DNA of 64,000 nucleotides from Stagonosporopsis chrysanthemi (Eukaryota; Ascomycota; Dothideomycetes; Pleosporales; Didymellaceae), in NCBI GenBank assembly GCA_022560025.1, contig JAFISE010000019.1, forward strand, positions 62,001 to 126,000. The letters run 5' to 3'. Below the pieces are notes generated by a model. The model saw nothing but the letters and a program-made list of their open reading frames with translations. It was not told where the DNA came from and did no database searches. The position numbers and the translations under genes were made by a program. This document shows positions 10,465-21,620 of the stretch, one piece after another. Numbering within the stretch: the stretch's first letter is position 1; each line of letters starts with the position of its first letter.

Positions 10465-11136
10465 ATGCAGACAGCCTGCTCTACAAACACATTGACTACC
10501 GAGTCTTCCCAGAGCCTACTCAAATTCGACAAGCTATACAAAGCCATCGTTATGTACGAGCAGTCCGACCGATCCTTCAAACATCACCAGTCGACCCCTC
10601 CACCACCAACACTCCTATCTCCACCACCATACGAGCCGCCTGCCCAACCCGCATCCACTCCAACACACGCCCCCCGCAACGACGACTACTGCTGCACAAT
10701 CACCAAACAAACCCCCAACACCACCATCGTCCACATCTCAATCCGCCTCCATCAGCACCTCTCGCCCGAACGCATCCCCTGCTGGCGCGTGCGCCGCAAA
10801 CTCATCGCCCTCGACCAGCCCATCTGCGCACACAGACGCACCTCCGATCCCGCATTCTTTCGCGCAGTCCGTCGCCGCATGAACACGCTGTGCGTCTCGT
10901 TCGGCTCCCGCGAGTACCTGGCGTTCTTTGGGAGGTGGACGGACCGGAGCCGCGTGTGGGCATGTGAAGAAGAAGGGTGCTGTATGCAGGCTTGGATTAT
11001 GCGGGATCGTGACACGGGGTGGTTGAGGCTGTGTGCGAGAACGCAGTGGGCGGGTGAGTTGGATGGGGAGGATAGGGTGCTTCTGGAGGTTGTCAAGGGG
11101 AGGGCAGAGAGGGGTGGGGGATTGAGGTTTGAGTGA
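10465..11136 (+). CDS. Unrecognised protein with a PPxY motif, 223 aa
   Basis: The frame is uninterrupted with an ATG at 10465 and a second possible start at 10552 (VMYEQSDRS). Residues about 45-70 are proline-rich and contain SPPPYEPP, a PPxY motif of the kind bound by WW domains of Rsp5/Nedd4 ubiquitin ligases. The second half is a compact, cysteine- and tryptophan-containing part (RVRRKLIALD, FRAVRRRMNTLCVSFGSREY, FGRWTDRSRVWACEEEGCCM, DRVLLEVVKG) that looks like a folded beta-rich domain, not random sequence. I cannot assign a family; it is probably a Pezizomycotina orphan. The GC-rich third positions in the coding part support a real gene. Confidence 0.6.
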   Translation: MQTACSTNTLTTESSQSLLKFDKLYKAIVMYEQSDRSFKHHQSTPPPPTLLSPPPYEPPAQPASTPTHAPRNDDYCCTITKQTPNTTIVHISIRLHQHLSPERIPCWRVRRKLIALDQPICAHRRTSDPAFFRAVRRRMNTLCVSFGSREYLAFFGRWTDRSRVWACEEEGCCMQAWIMRDRDTGWLRLCARTQWAGELDGEDRVLLEVVKGRAERGGGLRFE

Positions 11137-13280
11137 GATGGATGGAGAGGGACGGCTTGGGGTTCTGAGGGATTCGAGCGCACTGGCCTGCATATTGGCG
11201 GTGGGTGGAATCATTTGGTGGGTTCGTGACAACGCGTGGGTGTATTTTGCTGTATCACTGGTAAAGAACAGCCTGTAGACTGACGAGGTTGGCATCTTGT
11301 TTACGCCTCACGCACAGGACGACGCGTTGGGACGTTGGCATAATTGTGAATATGGTCGCATCTCACTCCACTGTTACTCGCTGCAACGCAACCACTTTAT
11401 GAGATTTAGCCATTATGGTGTGTATAAAACCCCGACGACAGAAAGGCATGCTTGGGCTTACCCGCAGAGCTTTCAGTGCATTCGAATACGTCAATGCCTC
11501 TTTTATAGCGACCACTGTAATAACAAGCCTGCTCGATGGAAGTAGCTCCAGACAACGGCCACGGTACTCAAAAACCCCTTTGATCATCTCTCCCAACCTC
11601 ATCTAACCAGCCCCCCGCAACCTCTCCAGGACACCAACCAGCAAACATTTCTCCGCCAAAAGGGTCACGGAAAAGCACCGAATGATACCTCACATAACAA
11701 CTTTATTGCGCACCTAAAACCTACCCTCGCCCTGTCACATCCCATCAACACTCTACAACGTACCTTACCTGACACGCCCCCACCCCGCCGCGCCCGCGCG
11801 GAGCGGACCAAGCCTTTCCGCCAAGCCCCTTCTTAGCGTCTTTCGCTTGATCGGGCAGGTGAGCACACGACCGCTTTTGCTGCAGGAAATGTGCTGTGCA
11901 TTTGGTGATGGGCAAGGGGAGTCGGACCGGGGGGGGGACGACGACACGCGGTTTGTTACGAGGAGGGGGCGCGGTGGTGGTGATCGCTCGCTGGTGATCA
12001 GAAGGTTCGTACAGTTGATTAGCGGATGGGATTTAACATTTGTACGCGGGAAGCGAGCACGCGACCTCTTGCCTAAAGGGAACGGGTGGAGCTTGCGCTA
12101 GTGGGCGGACTGCATTAGTGGGCTTTGGCGGGCGGAGGGTGAGCTCGTGGGTGGATTGAGGGCGACGATCAGGGTCGGGCTGCCACGTTTCATGTGGTGT
12201 GGTGATCTACAGCGCTCTAATATACTTGCAGCAGCCTTGCGTGGTGTCTGAGGGAAAGGTGACGTTGCAGCTGTTATGTAATGCTGGGTGGCTGTTTGCG
12301 TGGGCGTCTCAGGTGCTGTGTTGCGACGATGGCCGCGCGTGTGCGAGGCGATGGGCTGCTGGCGGAGACAGTCGGGACGGCGACAAGGAAAATATAAGAC
12401 GGTACAAGACAATTAGTGTGCATGGCTGATGAAAGAGGTTTTGTTGTGGATGCGAAACATCTCACTGAATGCGAGCCGACGACGGCAGCCATGCATCGTA
12501 GATTAAGAAGGCTCGTCGTCATATGGAAGTAGAGTTTGCGAGATACAAGACCACAGTTGACTGGGAGTCTAGCACGAGGTGTTTGAGCTTTACCCGATTG
12601 GTTAAGAAAGTCTTGGGCAAAACCCTCTTGATATCGAACTGTGGGTTGGCATCGCACATTAAATGTGGGCTCTCGGGACGTGATGTGAGACTCTACAGCT
12701 TCAACACCAAGGACACCATCTGGAAAATTGTCGAAATCCGGCTGTGACGGCATCTACGGCGGAATCTAGCGAGGACTGACGTCCATGGCAGATTGGCAGT
12801 GTCATGCTACGAGCGGATGCAACCGTCTCGTTCAGTTGGCGGGAAGCACTTCATACGAGACTCACAATGCCTCGAACCCCTTCAATCCGCAACGTGCAAC
12901 AAGGCTGATCTATGATTGGTAGACGCCAATATCGCAGGCTTTTTTGCTTGTGGGGTCCCCAAGGCATGCCGAGCGCAGCGGAACGGAGTCCCTTGGCAAC
13001 TTGGCGGGTTGGCGGGATCAACCATGAGCGATTCGCCCAATGACCATAGAACATGAATCAAGCGTCGTTGACATGCGTGCTCGGCATAAAGAATCCTTTC
13101 ACTTGGCTCATGGCTTCCATAGTTAGGCCCATGTTGATACCGATCCGGGTTTTGTGGTTTTGTGGCAAGTGCTCGTGTGCATGTATTTATATGGAAGAAG
13201 CTGCTTTCGACAATGGCCAGTTTCCCTTGCAGATACTCGATACACCTCCCCATTGAGTCTTTCAGTCGCTCAGATTCAAG
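11137..13280. other. 2.1 kb without a supported gene
   Basis: There are overlapping frames on both strands but no convincing product. A run of nine G sits near 11929-11937 and local GC is high at 11,760-12,120. The last part must hold the promoter of the phosphate transporter gene; a TATA-like TATTTATAT lies at about 13184-13192, some 90 bases before its ATG. Confidence 0.45.
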
Positions 13281-15156
13281 ATGGCGCCCGCAATTACTGC
13301 AAAGTATGATTGGATTCTTGCGATCACAACCATTGCTTTCGTCTTCTCCGCGTTCGGTAATGGAGCCAACGATGTCGCCAACGCCTATGCCAGTATGTTT
13401 AATGAGATCGTCCATGAGACTGAGTATGCTGACCCCTTCAAGCATCTGTGGCTGCCCAGACCTTAAGCATGGTACAAGTTGGTTTCTTGTCCATGGTCAC
13501 TGAGTTCACAGGAGCTGTCGCTCTTGGAGCCCGTGTTACCGATACCATCAAGAACGGAATCATCAACATCGAACGTTTCGAAGCCCCGGCCGAACCTGGT
13601 ACACTCATGCTCGCCATGGGTTGTGCTGAGGTTGGTAGCGCTGCTTGGTTGATGTTCGCCACACGAATGGGCATGCCCGTCTCCACTACCCAGACTATTG
13701 TCGGTGCTCTTGTTGGTGTCGGGTTTGCCACAAACGCTGGAGTGACCTGGGGTTGGGAGTCTGGCTCAGTCTCACAAGTCGCCGCTAGTTGGGCCATCGC
13801 TCCTCTCATTGCTTGTGCTTTCAGCGCTCTCATTTTCGGCACAGTCAAGTACGCCGTCCTTGAGCGCGAGGATTCTTTCAAGTGGGGTTTGCGCCTTACT
13901 CCATGGTACTTTGCTACTACTGGTGCCATCCTTGCTCTATTCATTGTGATCGAAACCCCCACCGCGCCTTCTCTTGAGGAGTTCGGTGCTGGCAATGCTG
14001 CCGGTATCATTCTCGGAGTCTTCTTTGGAGTTCTGGCTTTCAGCTACATCTTCTTCATGCCCTATCTGAAGCGCAAGCTGATCCAGAAGGATGCTCGTCT
14101 GCGCATCTGGCACGTTCCGCTTGGACCTCTCCTGGCCCGCGAGAATCCTCCTCTTTACTGGCCTGGCAAGGCGGATGGCGAGTACGTTAAGAACTACTAT
14201 GCTGATGCCTATGGTGAGGTTCGAGCTCAAGGCCAAGAACTGCGACAGGCTAGAGATGCAGAGAAGCAGCCGCAGAATATTGATGACATCCAGAAGACTT
14301 CTCCGGGGAGCAGCAGGGATGGCCTTCCTACCAACCCGGAAGATGCCAAAGCTCTGGAAGAGAAGATCAAGAACGACCCCGACTCGGTCCCTCAGCTGTC
14401 TAAGAAACGCGTCCATCTGGAACCGTATGAGCGATTCATTGGCCCTGTCAAAGAGTTGTCCTGGACCAACCCTCAGAAGTTCTGGGGATATTTCAAGCAT
14501 GGTCTGCTCCAGGGCGTCACCCGCGACGTCATTACCCACGACAGCGACAAGCTTCGCGACATCCACGCTCGTGCTAACCGTTACGATGTGCGCGTTGAGC
14601 ACATGTGGACCTACTGCCAAGTTATCTCTGCAATGATGATGAGTATTGCTCACGGTTCCAACGACGTTGCCAACGCTGTTGGTCCCTGGTCTGCTGTATA
14701 CCAGACATACCAGAACGGTGAAGTTGCAACCGAAGCCGGCACGCCTATTTGGATGTTGGTCGTTGCTGGTCTGTTGCTTGGTCTCGGGTTCTGGTTCTAC
14801 GGATAGTAAGTCATTCCTCCACCCCTCAGCACATGGTCACAAGCTAACAACAAGCCAGCCACATCATGCGCGCTCTTGGAAACAAGATCACACAGATGAG
14901 TCCCACCCGTGGTTTCGCTACCGAGCTTGGAGCTGCCGTGACTGTCATGCTTGCTTCTCGTCTGGGTCTCCCGGTTTCGACGACACAGTGCTTGACTGGT
15001 GCTTTGATCGGCACAGCGCTCATGAACTACGACTTGAAGGCTGTAAACTGGGCCCAGCTGGGCTTTATTTTCATGGGCTGGGTTGTCACTCTGCCGGCTT
15101 CTGGTCTGATTGCAGGCCTGCTCTGCGTCATGGCGCTGAACACACCCCATTTCTAG
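13281..15156 (+). CDS. PHO89: Sodium/phosphate symporter, PHO89/PiT family, 3 exons, 590 aa
   Basis: PiT-family carriers (TC 2.A.20) import inorganic phosphate across the plasma membrane with sodium; the yeast member Pho89 works at alkaline pH. Exons: 13281-13392, 13443-14805, 14859-15156. Both halves carry the family signature: FGNGANDVANAYA at 25-37 and HGSNDVANAVGP in the C-terminal half. The paired motifs GMPVSTTQTIVGALVGVG and GLPVSTTQCLTGALIGTA mark the internal duplication. About ten to twelve membrane spans are visible, split by a long charged cytoplasmic loop (from about KRKLIQKDARLRIW to RVEHMWTYCQ). The loop contains a serine- and proline-containing stretch likely to be phosphorylated. 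Length agrees with fungal Pho89. Expression under phosphate starvation is expected from the family, but I did not find a clear Pho4-type CACGTG site upstream. Confidence 0.95.
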
Positions 15157-15647
15157 GCTCCTTGTCGGTGTCTGTTTCCAGCATGGATCCGGCGTTTTGT
15201 TTTTGAACGGTTCAGGTTTCTGACAATCAGGGCAGAGGGGCCTCGAAGATACCAGATAGACTACACAGTAATGAACGATCAATGGAATATCAAAGACGTG
15301 AACCAGGAATGCAATAGACGTGAAGAAGCGACAAGCAGGCAAAGATGTTGCGATAATCTCATGTGTCGCCGTGCTCGTTACTCTCAAGAGGGGCAAATCT
15401 AGACAAAGTCACAGGCAAGTGGACTGAGGTGGTGAAGATGCTGAACGCGTCCGCGGGGAAGGAAGGCCGACACCGGCATTGCGCTAGTGACGCAGCCAAT
15501 TGCCCCGCGTGTACCCGAATAATTTTTGTGAAGGACCCCGCGGGTTCGATCGAGTCTTTCAGGTCTCGTAGGCTTCGCAGAGGCATCCCTCTTCGGAACC
15601 CCCCGACAACTTCTCTGTCATACTATTCGGCGCCGCCGTCATCCAGC
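15157..15647. other. Intergenic region and 5' leader of the FGAM synthase gene
   Basis: It contains the 3' flank of PHO89 and the leader of ADE6. From 15363 onward the ADE6 frame is open without an ATG, which is described under findings. Confidence 0.5.
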
Positions 15648-18600
15648 ATGGCGTCTAGCGAGAGCCCTTACCTGATTCTGCCGGGCTCGTCCGCCCACTC
15701 CGGCTTTCGTCTGAAGCGACTGGCGCAGGAGATTGGCGCGACCGACGTGCGCTCTGTCTGGGCGCATTTTATCAATCCTCTGCGCGAGTTGAGCAGCACC
15801 GAGCTCAGCACGCTGCAGCAGCTTCTGCACTATGGCGAGTACCCCAATACACATGACCGCCTAGCCCAGGTGCTTCTAGACGCCATCCACCGCGGTGGTG
15901 AGCCCAGGGACGACAAGACTGTGCTCTTCTACGTCTGCCCGCGCGCAGGCACCATCTCGCCATGGAGCTCGCTGGCGTCCATGATTGCACGCACCTGCAC
16001 GCTGGAGAACGCCGTCAAGCGCATCGAGCGTGGCATGGTCATCGCAGCGACTTTTGACCGTCATCTCGAGGCCGATGAGATCCCCAACCGCGACCGCCTG
16101 TACGACCGCATGACCCAGACCATCGATCGCAAAGCGCCAAACCTGGAGGCCATCTTCGGCGAGAGTGAGCCTGCGCAGGCTACCACCATCAGTTTCGACG
16201 AGTACAGCAGCGCCCAGGCAGCTCTCGAGCACGCCAACCGCGAGCTTGGCCTGGCCATGGACAAGTCGGAAATCGAATACCTCGTCGAGGCGTACACGCA
16301 GGAGTTGAAGAGGGGACCTGTGGACGTCGAGTTGTTCATGTTTGCCCAGGTCAACTCTGAGCACTGCAGACACAAGCAGTTCAACGCCGACTTCACCGTC
16401 GACGGCGTGCACAAGTCACACTCATTGTTTGGCATGATCCGCAACACCCATCAAAAGCACCCAGCGCACGTCGTCAGCGCCTACAGCGACAATGCTGCCG
16501 TCTTGAACGGTGAAGAGGCAACCTTCTGGGCGCCCAACAACCTGACCGGCGAATGGAACGGTGTCAAGGAGACAGTGCACATCCTCTGCAAGGTCGAGAC
16601 GCACAACCACCCCACTGCTGTGTCACCCTTCCCCGGTGCTGCAACAGGCTCTGGAGGTGAGATTAGAGATGAGGGTGCTGTGGGTCGTGGATCCAAGCCC
16701 AAGGCCGGTCTTGCTGGTTTCACCGTCTCAGACTTGCTGATCGAGGGTTTTGAGCGACCGTGGGAACTGCGGGATGTTGGCAAGCCGGCACACATTGCCA
16801 GCAGTCAGGACATCATGCTCGAGGCGCCCCTTGGCAGCGCGCAGTTCAACAACGAATTTGGTCGCCCTTGTACCATTGGGTATTTCAGAACTATGTTGAT
16901 GAAGGTCTTCACGAATGAGAAGGAGTCGGAGATCCGCGGTTACCACAAGCCTATCATGCTCGCAGGTGGAGTAGGTACCGTCAGACCCCAGCATGCCCTC
17001 AAGGACCCGGATCTCGTGCCTGCTGGTTCTCACTTGCTCGTCATCGGTGGTCCTGCCATGCTCATCGGTCTTGGTGGCGGTGCTGCATCTAGTGTGCAGT
17101 CTGGTGAGGGCAAGGTCGAGCTCGACTTTGCCAGTGTGCAGCGTGGTAACCCTGAGGTGCAGAGACGCGCACAGGAAGTCATTGATGCATGTCGATCAAT
17201 GGGTGATAAGAACCCTATCCTCTTCATCCACGACGTCGGTGCTGGAGGTCTTTCGAACGCGCTGCCTGAACTCGTACATGATTCCGGCCTCGGCGCTATC
17301 TTCGAGCTGCGCGAGATCGACAACACAGACAAGGGCATGAGTCCGCTGCAAATCTGGTGCTGCGAGGCACAGGAGCGCTACGTGTTGGCAGTTGGGCCCA
17401 ACGAGCTGGATTTCTTTAAGCGCATCTGTCACCGTGAGCGCTGCGGCTACTCGGTGGTCGGTATCGCTACGGACGAGCAGCGACTCGTCCTGAAGGACCG
17501 GGAATCCAAGGAGAACCCTACGCCCATCGACCTTCCCATGTCGACTCTGTTCGGAAAGCCACCCAAGATGTCTCGCATCGTAGAGTCGAGGAAACTGAGA
17601 CTGCCACCTTTCGACAGCAGCCTGTCAATGTACATTCCAGACGTACCGAAGAATGGCCTCGTCGCGGAGGCCGTTGACCGCGTGCTCACGCTCCCATCCG
17701 TTGGCTCTAAAAACTTCTTGATCACAATTGGCGACCGTACTGTTGGTGGTCTGACCGTCCGCGATCAGATGGTTGGCAAGTGGCAGGTCCCAGTCGCCGA
17801 TGTGTCAGTCACAGCCACTTCGCTCATGTCCGGTGTCAAGACCGGTGAGGCCATGGCCATGGGTGAGAAGCCCACCCTGGCTCTCATCTCGGCCGCAGCG
17901 TCGGCTAGGATGGCGGTCGCCGAGTCTCTCATGAACATTGCAGCGGCAAGTCTGTTCGACAGGCTGTCTAGGGTCAGGCTCTCTGCAAACTGGATGTCGG
18001 CTAGCAGCCATCCTGGTGAGGGTGCAGCCTTGTACGAGGCTGTTGAGGCTATAGGTATGGATCTCTGCCCTCGTCTCGGCATATCGATCCCTGTTGGTAA
18101 GGACTCGATGAGCATGAAGATGAAATGGTCAGAGAACGGTGATGCAAAGGAGGTCACGGCACCCATGTCTCTCATCATCACTGCGTTTGCACCCGTCAAT
18201 CGCATTGACCGAACATGGACTCCCGCGTTGGAGCGTCTTGAGGATGTCGGCGAGACAGTCTTGATGTACGTCGACCTCGCAGCCAGGAGGAAGGCGCTTG
18301 GCGGATCGGCATTGGCTCAGACCTTCGGACAAGTCGGTGACGAGGCACCTGACGTCCACGATGCCGACATCATCAAGGATTACTTCGACGCCGTCGAGCA
18401 ACTCCACGAGTCTGGCATCGTACTTGCATACCACGATCGATCGGATGGTGGTCTGTTCACTACCCTGGTCGAGATGATGTTTGCGGGCCGATGTGGTCTC
18501 GAGATCATGCTGGATGGCGTAGCACAGTCAAGTGAACCAAAGCACGTTCTTGAGGCGCTGTTCAACGAGGAGCTTGGTGCCGTTTTCCAGATCAGGAAGA

Positions 18601-19751
18601 AGGATGAGGTTGCGTTCAACCGCTGCTTCGCCACTTGTGGTCCTCCTCCTGGCATGATCAAGAAGATCGGTCGTGTACCTGAGGCCTCCAAGCAGGGCCT
18701 GTCTATCGCGGTTGGATCCCTGACCGTCTACCGCAACACTCGTTCGAAGCTCCAGCAGAGGTGGGCCGAGACATCCTACCGCATGCAGCGACTCCGTGAC
18801 AACCCCGAGTGCGCGGACAAGGAATTCGCGATCATCAGTGACGACCAGGACCCCGGTCTGTCGTACAACCTCACCTTCAAGCCACAGGAAAATATCCTGC
18901 CGCTCAAGGCTAGCATCTCATCTGCCTTCATCTCGAAGCCTCGCGTTGCCATCCTCAGAGAGGAAGGTGTCAACGGCCAGAGTGAGATGGCTTTTGCCTT
19001 CCACATGGCCGGGTTTTCTGCTATCGACGTCCACATGACCGACATCATCTCTGAGCGCGTTTCTCTCGCAGGTTTCGTTGGTGTCGCAGCTTGCGGTGGC
19101 TTCTCGTACGGTGACGTCCTCGGCGCCGGTCAAGGATGGGCCAAGTCTGTGCTGCTGCACCCCAACACCCGCAAGGAGTTCCAGACCTTCTTCGAGCGCC
19201 CAGATACCTTCACCCTTGGTGTCTGCAACGGCTGTCAGTTCTTGTCCAAGCTGAAGGAGCTAATTCCTGGAGCTGAGGCCTGGCCTACGTTCGAGCGCAA
19301 TGCTTCCGAGCAGTACGAGGCTCGTGTCTGTATGGTCGAAGTCATGGATCCCAAGGGCCCCAACAACGAGCCATCAGTCTTCCTGCATGGCATGCACGGG
19401 TCCAAGCTGCCCATCGTCACTGCCCACGGCGAGGGCCGTGCACACTTTTCCGCGTCCTCGACATCGTCGTCGACTCCCCAGGCTCTCTACAACGAGAACC
19501 TTGTCTCCCTGCGCTACGTCGACAACTACGGCAAGCAGACTGAGACCTACCCCTACAACCCCAACGGCTCGCCAATGGGTATTACTGGTGTGCGCTCGAC
19601 AAGCGGACGCGTATTGGCGCTCATGCCTCACCCCGAGCGTACTATTCTCAAGGAAGTTGCCAGCTACATCCCCAAGAAGCAGGCTGAGGAGTGGGGCGAA
19701 CTTGGTCCCTGGAGCCGCATGTTCAAGAGCGCGAGGAGGTGGGTTGGCTAG
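15648..19751 (+). CDS. ADE6: Phosphoribosylformylglycinamidine synthase (FGAM synthase), single exon, 1367 aa
   Basis: This enzyme catalyses the fourth step of de novo purine synthesis: FGAR + ATP + glutamine to FGAM + ADP + phosphate + glutamate. It is the large, single-chain form found in eukaryotes and gamma-proteobacteria. The order of domains is the N-terminal PurS-like part (GSSAHSGFRLKRLAQEIG onward), a linker with VNSEHCRHKQFN, the first AIRS-like ATP domain (KVETHNHPTAVSPFPGAATG, GSKPKAGLAGF), the second (VGKDSMSMKMKW), and a class I glutamine amidotransferase domain. The last has nucleophile Cys1193 in GVCNGCQFLSKL and the His/Glu pair of PHPER at 1327-1331. The ATG at 15648 is the first in frame and gives the length expected from yeast and human enzymes (about 1340-1360). 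The gene has no intron. Confidence 0.97.
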   Translation: MASSESPYLILPGSSAHSGFRLKRLAQEIGATDVRSVWAHFINPLRELSSTELSTLQQLLHYGEYPNTHDRLAQVLLDAIHRGGEPRDDKTVLFYVCPRAGTISPWSSLASMIARTCTLENAVKRIERGMVIAATFDRHLEADEIPNRDRLYDRMTQTIDRKAPNLEAIFGESEPAQATTISFDEYSSAQAALEHANRELGLAMDKSEIEYLVEAYTQELKRGPVDVELFMFAQVNSEHCRHKQFNADFTVDGVHKSHSLFGMIRNTHQKHPAHVVSAYSDNAAVLNGEEATFWAPNNLTGEWNGVKETVHILCKVETHNHPTAVSPFPGAATGSGGEIRDEGAVGRGSKPKAGLAGFTVSDLLIEGFERPWELRDVGKPAHIASSQDIMLEAPLGSAQFNNEFGRPCTIGYFRTMLMKVFTNEKESEIRGYHKPIMLAGGVGTVRPQHALKDPDLVPAGSHLLVIGGPAMLIGLGGGAASSVQSGEGKVELDFASVQRGNPEVQRRAQEVIDACRSMGDKNPILFIHDVGAGGLSNALPELVHDSGLGAIFELREIDNTDKGMSPLQIWCCEAQERYVLAVGPNELDFFKRICHRERCGYSVVGIATDEQRLVLKDRESKENPTPIDLPMSTLFGKPPKMSRIVESRKLRLPPFDSSLSMYIPDVPKNGLVAEAVDRVLTLPSVGSKNFLITIGDRTVGGLTVRDQMVGKWQVPVADVSVTATSLMSGVKTGEAMAMGEKPTLALISAAASARMAVAESLMNIAAASLFDRLSRVRLSANWMSASSHPGEGAALYEAVEAIGMDLCPRLGISIPVGKDSMSMKMKWSENGDAKEVTAPMSLIITAFAPVNRIDRTWTPALERLEDVGETVLMYVDLAARRKALGGSALAQTFGQVGDEAPDVHDADIIKDYFDAVEQLHESGIVLAYHDRSDGGLFTTLVEMMFAGRCGLEIMLDGVAQSSEPKHVLEALFNEELGAVFQIRKKDEVAFNRCFATCGPPPGMIKKIGRVPEASKQGLSIAVGSLTVYRNTRSKLQQRWAETSYRMQRLRDNPECADKEFAIISDDQDPGLSYNLTFKPQENILPLKASISSAFISKPRVAILREEGVNGQSEMAFAFHMAGFSAIDVHMTDIISERVSLAGFVGVAACGGFSYGDVLGAGQGWAKSVLLHPNTRKEFQTFFERPDTFTLGVCNGCQFLSKLKELIPGAEAWPTFERNASEQYEARVCMVEVMDPKGPNNEPSVFLHGMHGSKLPIVTAHGEGRAHFSASSTSSSTPQALYNENLVSLRYVDNYGKQTETYPYNPNGSPMGITGVRSTSGRVLALMPHPERTILKEVASYIPKKQAEEWGELGPWSRMFKSARRWVG

Positions 19752-19968
19752 GTAGCTAAAAGCCTAAACGAGGACGGTTTGTGGCATTTGGTCTTTTGGC
19801 GTTACTGTGATATCCACCTGAAAAGGACAAAAATCTAGACATCAGCATGAGCAGAATCTATTCTTTCTACGCATCGGTTGCTGCATGCATCAACCACAGA
19901 GATCGCTTGGGGCTGTGTGCCGTTCTCTTGCGGCTTTTCCAAGAGCGTTCAATAACAGCGACACAACC

Positions 19969-21620
19969 TCACTCCAACCACACCCCCGTCCTCTTCCAAT
20001 CCTCAACAACAGCCCGCCGATGCGCTTCGCTCCTCAGTACAAACTCGACCTCAAACGGCTCACTCCCCAACAACAAGCCCCCATGAAACCCCGTCTCGAC
20101 ACTCAAATCTAACGTCCCCTTTGGCTTGACATCAAATGCCCAGACGATCTTGGCCGCCATGGCAAGAAACCCATTCTGCGCAAACACATTCCCCGGACAC
20201 TGGCGCCGCCCGCTGCCAAACGCGTAGACAAGTTTGCGGCCCTGGGCTTGGCATTCTTCCGCGGACAGCGCAGTGCCGTAGGGGTTGGCTAGGTAGCGGT
20301 CCGGGTCGAAAGTGTCGGGGGAAGGGAAGAGAGAGGGGTCGTGTGAGTCGATCCAGATGTTCTGCAGGATGACGGTGCCGGCAGGGATGCGGTAGCCGCG
20401 GAAGGTGTCGGGGGTGTCGAGGGTGTGAGGGAGGTTTATGGCGGCTACGGGGCGCCAGCGGAGGGTCTACGGGTGTCAGTAGGTCTGTCAGGACGGGTGA
20501 GGCGAGTGGTGCTTACTTCGAAGAAGCACGCTTTGAGGTATGGCAGTTTGTCGAGGTCTTCGACGCGTGGCGGTTTTCCGGGCTCTGATATGCTGTCCAC
20601 TTCGGCCTGTGCTCGTTTGAGGACTTCAGGGAGACCGCCTAGGACTTTGATGAAAGCTAGGGCGTTTAGGTATGTGGTATCGACTGCAGCGTCGAATAGG
20701 CCGCCGCCGAGGTAAGCGAGCTGGTGATCGTCGAATCCAGTTTTGCTATCTTGCTCCTGCAGGAGTCGTGCCATCAGAGACAGAAAGCCACAAGGCTTCT
20801 CGTTCCTTCCGGCTTGATGGGCCTTCAGCTCTTCTTTAGCGCACTTAAGCATCATGTGGTAGAAGTATTGCTGGTTCTTGCGCACATTTGCTGCCTTCCC
20901 TTTCCACTTCGCCAGAAACGACGGAAAATGCTTGAGTATGGGGAACATGCCGACTGGAGGAGCCGAACCTGGGTCTAGTAAGTCCAGCCAATTCTTCTGG
21001 TTATCATAGAAGAGACTGATCAGCTCTTCATCCTTCTGTGCTCCCCGGTGGCCACATATCGCGGTCAGTGGTGTGCCCATCCCCCAGTTATGCAGGTGAT
21101 CCTGGAACTTCTCTGGCGCCACAACCAAATTGTACGCAAAATGAGCTGCTGCGGCATCCTGCAGGGAAAGTGCTTCCTCACATCCAGCAGGTCCAAGTAG
21201 AAGCCTGATCGCAGAACGGTAACGTTTCAAGTACGGATCATTCTGCAGGAAGAGGATGTGCTGTGTGTTCTGGACGATATGTTCTCGGAAGATGTAATCT
21301 GTTGGTCGTCCAGAATAGATGTTCCCTCGCTTCTCGAGCAGCTCTCGAACGACTTCGGCACTATTCAAAACAACCAGATTTGTTGGTCCGGCCTTGAGGC
21401 CAATGATGTCGCCATAGGTTTTGCGCCATTCTGAAAATTTCACATGCAGCCTGCTCGTGGCGAAGTGGTGCACGTTGCCGATAAAAGGCAACGAAGGTGG
21501 TCCCGGAGGATAGTCTTTGGATGGTAGAGATCGAAGTGAGAATCGAACAACGGAAACAACAAGGTAGGCCAGCACCAGGCCCAAGACGGTCTGTATCGCG
21601 AAGTCGTTGTGGTCACCCAT
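19969..21620 (-). CDS. Cytochrome P450, CYP64/OrdA-like, 2 exons, 533 aa
   Basis: This is a haem-thiolate monooxygenase of the endoplasmic reticulum. Exons: 21620-20517 and 20466-19969; the intron (GTAAGC..TAG) falls inside the K-helix motif, right after the Glu of ETLR. An N-terminal membrane anchor (IQTVLGLVLAYLVVSVVRF) is followed by the proline hinge YPPGPPSLPFIG, the I-helix GGLFDAAVDTT, ETLRWRPV (ExxR), FDPDRY and the haem loop FGSGRRQCPG with the ligand near Cys458. The overall pattern resembles the large fungal group around O-methylsterigmatocystin oxidoreductase. No neighbouring polyketide or peptide synthetase is present, so it is not visibly part of a metabolite cluster. Substrate unknown. 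Confidence 0.93.

Noticed and set aside
12274..12753. 159-codon minus-strand frame
   Set aside because: No recognisable fold, low-complexity end and no support from neighbouring splice sites.
13937..14653. 238-codon minus-strand frame across PHO89
   Set aside because: Antisense shadow of the transporter; the plus strand carries the conserved PiT motifs.
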